NCBI RefSeq assembly: GCF_019424165.1
Contig: NZ_JAHZAA010000007.1
Location: forward strand, 1-12,211
Reading direction: 5' to 3'
Length of the DNA stretch: 12,211 bases
DNA from: Desulfovibrio sp.
GTDB lineage: Bacteria > Desulfobacterota > Desulfovibrionia > Desulfovibrionales > Desulfovibrionaceae
Shown: piece by piece, positions 4,553 through 10,972 of the stretch
Layout of the letters: each line of letters starts with the position of its first letter
Numbering within the stretch: position 1 is the first letter of the stretch
Notes under the pieces: model-generated
What the model was told of the DNA's origin: nothing
Seen by the model: only the letters and a program-made list of their open reading frames with translations
Database searches by the model: none
Made by a program: the position numbers and the translations under genes

Positions 4553-6187
4553 ATGGCAAAAACCATCCGTCAGGCCACATTCGAACTTTTACGCCAACTG
4601 GGCATTACCACCATATTTGGCAATCCCGGCTCAACTGAAGAAACATTTTTGAAAGATTTTCCCAAAGATTTCAGATATATTCAGACGCTTCAAGAAGCTT
4701 CAGCCGTGGGTGCCGCCGATGGCTACGCCCAGGCAACGCGCAAACCGGCACTGGTAAACGTGCACACTTCAGCCGGTCTGTGTAATGCCATGAGCAATAT
4801 TCTTACCGCCAGCATGAACAAGACGCCGCTTATCATTACGGCCGGCAACCAGACACGCGAAATGCTCCTTATGGAACCGTGGCTCACCAACGTGGAGCCT
4901 GCCGAACTGCCCAAGCCCTGGGTCAAGTGGAGCTACGAACCTGTACGCGCCGAAGATGTGCCTGCCGCCTTCATGCGGGCCTATGCCATGGCCATGCAGC
5001 CCCCGACCGGACCTGTTTTTCTCTCCATTCCGCTTGATGACTGGGACAAACCCGCCCAGGGCGATCCCGTGGCACGCAGCCTTGCAGGCCGCGTTGGACC
5101 GGACCCCAAACGCCTTGCCGAATTTGCCGACCTGCTCTCCAAGGCCAAAAACCCCGCACTCATTTACGGCGCGGCCATTGCCAGGGGCGACGGCTGGAAG
5201 CAGGCCGTGGCCCTGGCTGAAAAGCTCAATGCCAAAGTATGGGCTGCCCCCGCTTCGGAGCGCCCGCCCTTCCCCGAAACCCATCCGCTGTACGCCGGCG
5301 GCCTGCCTTTTGCCATTGGCCCGCTAGCCAAAAAGCTTGAAGGCCATGATGTGGCTATTGTGATCGGCGCCCCCGTGTTCCGGTACTATCCGTATGTTGA
5401 GGGCCAGTACATTCCTGACGGACTGCGCCTGCTTCATATTTCCGATGACCCCGCGGAAACGGGCCGCGCCCCGGTGGGCGACAGCATGCTGTGCGATGCG
5501 GTGCTGGCTCTGGAAGCGCTGGAAACGCTGGTGCAGGCGCGCTCTGCCACATGCGATGTGTGCAGGCAGCCCCATTGCATGGCTCCTCACGCGGCCGCTC
5601 CTGCGGCGGCTCCCGCAGCGGCTTCCGGCACGGTGATGACCGCCCTGGAACTTTTCAGGACGCTGCGTGAATGCACGCCCGCTGAAACAGTGCTGGTAGA
5701 AGAATCCCCCTCCAACCTCGGCGAACTGCACACGGCATGGCCTGTGGAACGTCCGGACTCTTTCTACACTTTTGCCAGCGGCAGCCTGGGCTGGAACCTG
5801 CCCGCCAGCGTGGGCATCGCCCTTGCTGAACGCGATAGCGGGCGCAACCGCCCGGTGGTCGCCATTATCGGCGACGGATCCATGCAGTATTCTGTTCAGG
5901 GTCTGTGGACAGCGGCACAGCAGGGCCTGCCCATCCTTTTTGTCATACCGAAAAACGGCGAATACGCCATTTTGAAGTCCTTTGCCGTTCTGGAAGAAAC
6001 CCCCGGCGTTCCGGGTCTTGACCTGCCGGGCCTTGATACGGTCGCCATTGCCAAGGGCTACGGCTGCGAAGCCATACGCGTTGAAACCGTCGATGAAGTC
6101 CGCAAGGTTTGCGCCGAAGCCTTCAAACGCTCCGGCCCCACCCTTATAGAAGTGCCCATCGTACCCACCATTCCGCCCCTGCTTTAG
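4553..6187 (+). CDS. mdlC: Thiamin-diphosphate 2-oxo-acid decarboxylase, benzoylformate decarboxylase type
   Basis: A 544-residue cytoplasmic enzyme close in order and length to Pseudomonas putida MdlC (528 residues), which converts benzoylformate to benzaldehyde and CO2. Conserved points are S27 in FGNPGS, E48 in LQEA, H71 in NVHTSAG, WSYEP, DDWDKPA, and the cofactor motif GDGS followed by KNGEY. ATG 4553 has GGAGG 5 nt upstream; an upstream TTG in frame lacks one. Some substrate-pocket residues differ: the catalytic histidine H281 of MdlC is Y279, A460 is I473, W463 is S476 and T377 is P386. The substrate is therefore probably not benzoylformate but another, perhaps aliphatic, 2-oxo acid. 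An insert at about 334-356 has CxxCx4C (C334, C337, C342) and an Ala-Pro linker. It forms a likely operon with the AEC transporter. The symbol denotes family, not proven activity. Confidence 0.85.
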   Translation: MAKTIRQATFELLRQLGITTIFGNPGSTEETFLKDFPKDFRYIQTLQEASAVGAADGYAQATRKPALVNVHTSAGLCNAMSNILTASMNKTPLIITAGNQTREMLLMEPWLTNVEPAELPKPWVKWSYEPVRAEDVPAAFMRAYAMAMQPPTGPVFLSIPLDDWDKPAQGDPVARSLAGRVGPDPKRLAEFADLLSKAKNPALIYGAAIARGDGWKQAVALAEKLNAKVWAAPASERPPFPETHPLYAGGLPFAIGPLAKKLEGHDVAIVIGAPVFRYYPYVEGQYIPDGLRLLHISDDPAETGRAPVGDSMLCDAVLALEALETLVQARSATCDVCRQPHCMAPHAAAPAAAPAAASGTVMTALELFRTLRECTPAETVLVEESPSNLGELHTAWPVERPDSFYTFASGSLGWNLPASVGIALAERDSGRNRPVVAIIGDGSMQYSVQGLWTAAQQGLPILFVIPKNGEYAILKSFAVLEETPGVPGLDLPGLDTVAIAKGYGCEAIRVETVDEVRKVCAEAFKRSGPTLIEVPIVPTIPPLL

Positions 6188-6201
6188 GCCAGAACCAAAC
6201 A

Positions 6202-6233
6202 CCATCCCCGGGTCCAGGCGGACCCGGGGATGG
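6202..6233 (+). promoter_or_regulatory. 14-bp hairpin between decarboxylase and transporter genes
   Basis: Arms 6202-6215 and 6220-6233 pair perfectly with loop AGGC. It starts 15 nt after the decarboxylase stop and ends 16 nt before the transporter ATG. No T-run follows, so it is more likely an RNA-stability or partial-attenuation element that sets the ratio of the two products than a full terminator. Confidence 0.55.
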
Positions 6234-6249
6234 CTAAAAGGAACCGCCC

Positions 6250-7194
6250 ATGCTCGAAACAATAATCATGGCCCTGCTGCCCATTGTCGTGACTCTGCTG
6301 CTGGGCCTTCTGGCCGGATGGCGGCACGAGTTCAGCCAGGACCAGGCCTCTGTGCTCAACCGCATGGTCATGCTTTACGCCCTGCCCATGCTCCTTTTTG
6401 CAGGGATTCTCGGCACGCCGCTTGAAGAAGTGCTCAAAAACGCGCAGGTCTTTCTGTGGATAGCCATCGGCATGGCCGGGGGCTTTGTGCTTGTTTTTCT
6501 GATTTCACGTTTTGTCTTCCGGTCTGATGTAAAGCTCGCAGCCCTGCGCGGTCTGGCTATCGCCGGGCCTGCCGTGCCTTTTGTGGGCACTCCGGTTCTG
6601 GGCATGCTTTTCCCCGTGGAGGCCGACCTCGCCATCGCCGCGGGCAGTATCCTCATGAATCTTGTCCAGGTGCCGCTGGCCCTCGTCTTTCTTGTAGGCG
6701 GCGGCGACGGTGGCTCTTCCGGGCAGAAAAAAAGCCCGGCGGCCATCGTGTTCGGCAGTATCGCCAATGCGATCAAGCAGCCTGTGGTGTGGGCACCGGT
6801 ACTGGCCTTTGTACTGCTGCTGGCCGGACTGGACATGCCCAAGGTGCTTAAAGGCTCATTTCTGCTGCTGGGGCAGGCCACGGGCGGCGTAGCCCTGTTT
6901 GCCGTGGGCGCGGTGCTTTTTGCCCAGAAGGTGAGCGTGTCCCTGCCGGTAATCATCAACGTTATCTGCAAAAACATCCTGCTGCCCGGCCTTATCCTTC
7001 TGGTCATGATATGGCTGGCGGTTCCCGGCGCGGAGCGCGGCCTGGTGGCTGTAACCCTGGCTATTCCCACTGCCTCCATTGCCGTTATTTTTGCCGTGGA
7101 GTACAAGTCCGGCGAACAGGAAATGGCCTCTACCCTGTTCTGGAGTACCATACTCTCCGTAATAACAATGGGCGGATTTATCTGGCTGACCTAG
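6250..7194 (+). CDS. AEC-family (auxin efflux carrier/MdcF-like) transporter
   Basis: A 314-residue inner-membrane protein with about ten hydrophobic segments. It opens with a span after MLETIIMALLPIVV, has YALPMLLFAGI and PAVPFVGTPVLGMLF motifs, and a short glycine-rich loop (VGGGDGGSSGQKK, residues about 149-161) between two halves that look like an inverted repeat. AEC proteins of this type move small organic anions such as malonate. ATG 6250 has AAAAGGAA (6236-6243) upstream. It follows the decarboxylase by 62 nt and so probably carries that enzyme's substrate or product; E. coli has a comparable pairing of an AEC carrier (YfdV) near oxalyl-CoA decarboxylase. The substrate is inferred from context only. 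It ends before a strong terminator. Confidence 0.88.
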   Translation: MLETIIMALLPIVVTLLLGLLAGWRHEFSQDQASVLNRMVMLYALPMLLFAGILGTPLEEVLKNAQVFLWIAIGMAGGFVLVFLISRFVFRSDVKLAALRGLAIAGPAVPFVGTPVLGMLFPVEADLAIAAGSILMNLVQVPLALVFLVGGGDGGSSGQKKSPAAIVFGSIANAIKQPVVWAPVLAFVLLLAGLDMPKVLKGSFLLLGQATGGVALFAVGAVLFAQKVSVSLPVIINVICKNILLPGLILLVMIWLAVPGAERGLVAVTLAIPTASIAVIFAVEYKSGEQEMASTLFWSTILSVITMGGFIWLT

Positions 7195-7287
7195 ATGTAG
7201 AGCGGTTCCAGCTTTCAGGCACGGCCTGCCGCCGCGCCGTCTGTTGAGGCTGTTTTTGAAGTCGGACAAAACGAAAACGCGCTGAAA

Positions 7288-7339
7288 GCGTATATAAAAA
7301 ACCGCCCCGCAGTTTTGCGGGGCGGTTTTTTATATACGC
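7288..7339. terminator. Strong bidirectional intrinsic terminator
   Basis: A 23-bp perfect stem (7288-7310 with 7317-7339), loop AGTTTT. The GC-rich core (CCGCCCCGC) is flanked by TTTTTT on the plus strand and on the minus strand, as expected between convergent genes. It closes the decarboxylase-transporter unit and the 915-aa gene, whose stop is 43 nt away. Confidence 0.95.
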
Positions 7340-7382
7340 AGAACGCCAGGGCCGTGCTGGCCGGACAAACAGAGAGTTCCGG

Positions 7383-10130
7383 TCAGACGCCTGTTTTTTC
7401 TTTCAGCTTGCTCTGCGCCCGCTTGGCAGCCAGAACCTCACGCTCACGCCGGGCTTTTTCTTCTTCTGCGCGCCGCTGCTTGCGGATACGCTCAAGGCGC
7501 GTCTGCTGGGCCTGCTCACGCTGCTTGCGCGCCTGTTCAAGCAGCTTTTCTCGCTTGCGGTCAAAGACCAGCGTGGTGCGCAGCGCAGCCAGCCCGAAAG
7601 AGATGACCGTAACAATAAGAATAAGCACCTTCTGGATGGACCATTGGTCTTCACCCAGAATTTCGCGCAGCCAGCCCAGACGCAGGCTGTCGCCCCAGAA
7701 AACCACAACAGGAACGCCGATAAAACACAGCAGCAGCCCCACAATCTCGATCCACATGAACGTCTTGCCCATGGTCAGGCCAAACAGGGTTCCGTCGCGC
7801 ACCATGCGTAAAAACTGCAAGCGTTTGCGTAGATTGCGCAACAGCTCTGCCAGGCGCGGGGTATCGGCCTGCACCCGCTTGAAGGCTTCTGCATCGCGAA
7901 AGTTGCATGAAAAGGCGCGGTTGATGATGCCCGCGCTTTCATTAAAGTCGCGGCTGAACTCACGCAGGGCGGAAGGAAAGGGAAACCACGAAGCTTCGTC
8001 CCGTATTTCCTGAAGAATATCGAGATAATATTTGTAGCGATTGCGCAGTTCTTCCACTTCGCGGTTGATGCACTCCTCAAGCTCTTTTTCCAGAGCCGGA
8101 CGCGTTTCAACAACCTTGAGAAAAGCTATGTAGCTGCTGATACTGGCGAGCTTTTCCAACTGTCGGATTTTGCCGCCAAGCAACAACTGTACCGGATGCT
8201 CCGCCGAAAACCAGTCGTGCAGCCGCGCATCCAGGGCATTGATGGCCGGCCCCTCGGACTCGGCCTTTTTTTTCGCTTCTGCCCAAAGATCATACAGCGA
8301 TGAAAGAATAAGCAGCCGCCCCCGCTCCAGAGCCGGGTCCATCAAAATATGGTTGAAGTAGGAAGGGTCGTCACGGATAAGCTTTGTCAGCGGGTCCAGC
8401 ACGGCTTCTGCAAAGCCCATTTTCACCTTGCAGACCATTTCACGGTACTGGGCCTCGCGCCACTGGGTTACGCGCCATACCTGGCCGTATTGCTCGATGG
8501 CAGCGCCGAAATGCCCCTGTTCTTCCTCAAGTCTGGCCTGTAAAAATTCGTTCCAGGCCTGAAGCATGGGCGAAGGCGTGAGCACGGCCGCCTCGCCAAA
8601 GCTGGCAGCGGCGCGGACAAAGTCCTGCCGCTCAACCTGGCAGAAGCCCTGCGCCATACGCAGGCGCGGATCCCGCTGATGACGGCTGATATTCTGGGCA
8701 ATCTTTTTTTCCAGATCTGCCAGGTCTTCAGGGGCAGCAACAGATAGCTTATCCAGCATTTCCCATGCCGGGCTGTCGTCGCGGGGCGGCAGCCCTTCTC
8801 CCGGTTCGGGTTCGCGCATGCGGTACAGCCAGTTACGCGGCACATTGCGCAACTGGCAGGCGCTGTTCAGGTCCAGCACACCCTGCAGCACAAGAGCGGC
8901 ATCGCCGCCGTCGCGCAGCAGCGCGGCATAGCCCGCAACGCCTTCTTCGTTGAGCACCTGTTCTATACGGCGGAACCCTTCGTTGACCGCTTCCAGATCC
9001 AGCACGGCGATCCTGTCCCAGAGGTCAGCCGCAGCAGGCGGGCAAGACCGCGTTGGGCACTGGGCCGCCGTATGGCTGTGGATGCCGCAATAAAAGCAGC
9101 CCGGTTCCGTCGAATCCCCGGCTGTCAGCCGGGCGGGCATGAGCAGGGGGATGGAGCGCTCGCTGAGGCTGTTTTCGTTCAGGAGGACATTGCACCAGTC
9201 GTCCATACTGACCTGCTCGCCCGTATACCGCAGGTCCCGAACCGTAAAACCCTCGCCCAGCAGGTAGGCATTGCGATACCTCAGGTACGGGAAGTCCGGC
9301 ATGAGGTTGTCCCATTGCAGGCCGATCTTCTTGGGCAGGTCACTGTTGAAATTGAGGTTGTTACGGTCGGCTATCACGCAGACACAGGGCCAGTACACGC
9401 CGCCTTCGCCGTTTTCCTTGTCAAAACTGTGCAGGTAATCGCGCAAAAAGGTGCGCAGCATGAGCAGGTTATCCATAGCCAGCATGACAAAAGTGCCGCT
9501 GACGATGGACTTTATCTTGAGCCGCTGTAAAAGTGTTTCCACTTTTTTGAACATGGCGGTCCAGCCGCTCTGAAATGCCTTGTCCAGCGGGCTGCCCAAA
9601 GGATGCAGAATGGCAAACCATGAGTGGGTGGAGGCATAGGGCATGCGCACATCCACGAGCATATTGGCCCAGTCCACAGAGCTCATGCCCTGACGGCCGG
9701 CGCGGCGCTCAAAGGAAATGCCGGGCAGGCTTTTTTTGCCTTCGCGACTTTTGGGGTGCACCCATACCTCAAGGCTGTCGCGCACCAGCATTTCCTGCGC
9801 CTGAAGGCTTGCGTCAAGCAGCAGGCAGGCATCCCGCTTGCGGTCAAATTGCAGGCGCCCTGGAAAAAGTTCAATACTTACTGGCAGTTCATTAAAGTTT
9901 CCCCATACCGTCAGCCGGGCCAGCGCCAAAAAAACATCGTCTGTAAAGAAGAACCACAGGGCCTGTTCCTCTTCTTCGCCCACCAGCATGCCGCCGTAAT
10001 TGAGCAGAGTCTGCCCTACCGCCGGGGGCAGTTTGCCGTGCCAGCAGACCCAGAGCACATGCCCCATGGTGCTCATGCGCACGTCTTTGCCCTCGGGAAG
10101 ACGAGACAGTAACTGTGATAGCTGGGCCAT
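7383..10130 (-). CDS. 915-aa membrane protein with zinc knuckle, TPR-like helices and charged tail
   Basis: An unrecognised protein with a mosaic layout. Residues 1-340 hold a mixed alpha/beta region with many aromatic residues. A zinc-knuckle motif CX2CX4HX4C lies at 345-358 (C345, C348, H353, C358), with another Cys at 363. TPR-like helix pairs span about 487-553 (consensus A/F/Y/P positions, for example RAAASFGEAAVLTPS and GAAIEQYGQVW). Two hydrophobic spans lie at about 789-813 and 832-853 and are separated by a short loop. A basic, alanine- and glutamate-rich tail follows (855-915), probably coiled coil. The topology suggests a cytoplasmic N-terminus anchored in the inner membrane. Zinc knuckles usually bind single-stranded nucleic acid but are rare in bacteria; that function is inferred. 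ATG 10130 has AAAGGA 8 nt upstream. It may be a scaffold or sensor protein; no pathway is indicated by its neighbours. Confidence 0.8.
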   Translation of the reverse strand: MAQLSQLLSRLPEGKDVRMSTMGHVLWVCWHGKLPPAVGQTLLNYGGMLVGEEEEQALWFFFTDDVFLALARLTVWGNFNELPVSIELFPGRLQFDRKRDACLLLDASLQAQEMLVRDSLEVWVHPKSREGKKSLPGISFERRAGRQGMSSVDWANMLVDVRMPYASTHSWFAILHPLGSPLDKAFQSGWTAMFKKVETLLQRLKIKSIVSGTFVMLAMDNLLMLRTFLRDYLHSFDKENGEGGVYWPCVCVIADRNNLNFNSDLPKKIGLQWDNLMPDFPYLRYRNAYLLGEGFTVRDLRYTGEQVSMDDWCNVLLNENSLSERSIPLLMPARLTAGDSTEPGCFYCGIHSHTAAQCPTRSCPPAAADLWDRIAVLDLEAVNEGFRRIEQVLNEEGVAGYAALLRDGGDAALVLQGVLDLNSACQLRNVPRNWLYRMREPEPGEGLPPRDDSPAWEMLDKLSVAAPEDLADLEKKIAQNISRHQRDPRLRMAQGFCQVERQDFVRAAASFGEAAVLTPSPMLQAWNEFLQARLEEEQGHFGAAIEQYGQVWRVTQWREAQYREMVCKVKMGFAEAVLDPLTKLIRDDPSYFNHILMDPALERGRLLILSSLYDLWAEAKKKAESEGPAINALDARLHDWFSAEHPVQLLLGGKIRQLEKLASISSYIAFLKVVETRPALEKELEECINREVEELRNRYKYYLDILQEIRDEASWFPFPSALREFSRDFNESAGIINRAFSCNFRDAEAFKRVQADTPRLAELLRNLRKRLQFLRMVRDGTLFGLTMGKTFMWIEIVGLLLCFIGVPVVVFWGDSLRLGWLREILGEDQWSIQKVLILIVTVISFGLAALRTTLVFDRKREKLLEQARKQREQAQQTRLERIRKQRRAEEEKARREREVLAAKRAQSKLKEKTGV

Positions 10131-10164
10131 TAACAAAGTCCTTTATGGCGGTACAGGCATGATA

Positions 10165-10170
10165 TATACT
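10165..10170 (+). promoter_or_regulatory. Candidate -10 box for the moaE-like gene
   Basis: TATACT matches five of six -10 positions and lies 46 nt before the ATG. I see no good -35 at normal spacing (TTTATG at best). On the opposite strand TATCAT (10159-10164) is an equally good -10 for the divergent 915-aa gene, again without a clear -35. Confidence 0.3.
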
Positions 10171-10216
10171 GCCGGAAAAATTACGGCTGCGCGCGGCTCA
10201 AACACAGGCGGTGCCT

Positions 10217-10582
10217 ATGGATATTAACAAAACTCTTCAGGAACTCAAATCCCGTCCCGGGTTCGCCGACCATGTGGGTATGATGCTTGTCCACAACGGG
10301 GTAGTACGCGGCTGGTCCCGCAACGACCACAGCACCGTCGCCTCTGTGCACATCACCCCGGACAGGGAAAAAATGGCAGCCATCGTCCACGAAATGGAAC
10401 AGCGCCCCGGCATTTTCGCCATTGTGGCCGATGCCGAAGAAGGCCTGCTCAAGCCCGGCGACGACGTGCTTTTTCTTGTGGTGGCCGGAGACATCCGCGA
10501 AAACGTCAAGGCAACTTTTGCCGAACTGCTGGACAGAATCAAGGCCGAAGCCGTCATCAAACAGGAAAACTTCGAGGCCTGA
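10217..10582 (+). CDS. moaE: MoaE-like molybdopterin synthase catalytic subunit, short form
   Basis: A 121-residue protein that aligns with E. coli MoaE (150 residues), the subunit that inserts sulfur into precursor Z for molybdenum/tungsten cofactor synthesis. Equivalent points: R35 (E. coli R39, in RGWSRN), R94 (R104, DIRENV), K109 (K119, DRIKAE) and K115 (K126, VIKQE). Histidine 103 of E. coli MoaE is isoleucine here, and the N- and C-terminal ends are shorter; only six residues follow K115 compared with 24 in E. coli. ATG 10217 is preferred over GTG 10211 because GGCGG (10207-10211) then lies 5 nt upstream. Molybdenum or tungsten enzymes such as formate dehydrogenases are common in sulfate reducers, so a cofactor role fits. 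No MoaD partner is in the window. It may instead be a divergent paralogue. Confidence 0.75.
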   Translation: MDINKTLQELKSRPGFADHVGMMLVHNGVVRGWSRNDHSTVASVHITPDREKMAAIVHEMEQRPGIFAIVADAEEGLLKPGDDVLFLVVAGDIRENVKATFAELLDRIKAEAVIKQENFEA

Positions 10583-10692
10583 TCCTGACACGCCGGGAAA
10601 GGCCGCACCGCCACATACTATTTTATCGGCCGTACCTGTAAAAAAATAAGTCCGTTATTTGCCTTTTTGCGCTTTCTTGCGGACTGATGCGA

Positions 10693-10712
10693 GCGCAAAC
10701 CCCTTTTTGCGC
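10693..10712. repeat. GCGCAAA-N6-TTTGCGC hairpin
   Basis: Seven-base perfect arms (10693-10699 and 10706-10712) with loop CCCCTT. There is no T-run after it on either strand. It could be a termination or protein-binding element; function unknown. Confidence 0.4.
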
Positions 10713-10823
10713 CAAAACATCGGTAAAGCGCGCCCGGCATACGTTCGGGCAGAAAGAGGCCTTTCGGACGCCCAGCCCTGGTACGCAGCGGAATACTTTT
10801 CATTTTTTTCAGTTGATGCCGCG

Positions 10824-10852
10824 TTGCCAACCTGGCGTTTATGTCTTATTTT
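10824..10852 (+). promoter_or_regulatory. Candidate sigma-70 promoter for secA
   Basis: TTGCCA (10824-10829), a 17-nt spacer and TATTTT (10847-10852). It gives a leader of about 115 nt before the secA ATG, with a hairpin at 10932-10950. The same TTGCCA-N17 arrangement is seen at the 115-aa gene's promoter. Confidence 0.45.
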
Positions 10853-10931
10853 AAAGGGATGCCGCCAGCCCCAGGCTGCCCGGAACGATGTTTTCAGAGC
10901 AGCCCCAGTGCGCCGCGTTGTCGCGCTGGCC

Positions 10932-10950
10932 GGGCAAAGGCGGTTTGCCC
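10932..10950 (+). promoter_or_regulatory. GGGCAAA/TTTGCCC hairpin in the secA leader
   Basis: Seven-base perfect arms around GGCGG. It ends 12 nt before the GAGGA ribosome binding site, so it could affect translation start or protect the mRNA. E. coli secA is controlled by the SecM arrest peptide; I find no SecM-like ORF here. Confidence 0.4.
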
Positions 10951-10972
10951 CGCGCCCAACAGAGGAGACTTC

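Larger units (their letters stand above)
10583..10972. other. 390-bp non-coding region before secA
   Basis: No ORF here has a ribosome binding site, and the long frames running through it are shadows of secA. It contains an A/T-rich stretch after the MoaE-like gene (10640-10650 and 10800-10810), two short hairpins and a promoter-like pair, listed separately. I see no intrinsic terminator for the preceding gene; the GGCCG/CGGCC pair (10601-10605 with 10627-10631) has a loop of 21 nt and is weak. Confidence 0.5.

Noticed and set aside
7315..8013. A 232-codon plus-strand frame opposite the 915-aa gene
   Set aside because: It is rich in Ser and Arg, starts inside the terminator stem and mirrors the charged coiled-coil tail, so it is a shadow.
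10618..10830. A 70-codon basic minus-strand ORF before secA
   Set aside because: There is no ribosome binding site, and a hairpin and the T-rich promoter region lie inside it. It is basic because of AAA/CGC-rich DNA and resembles no family I know.
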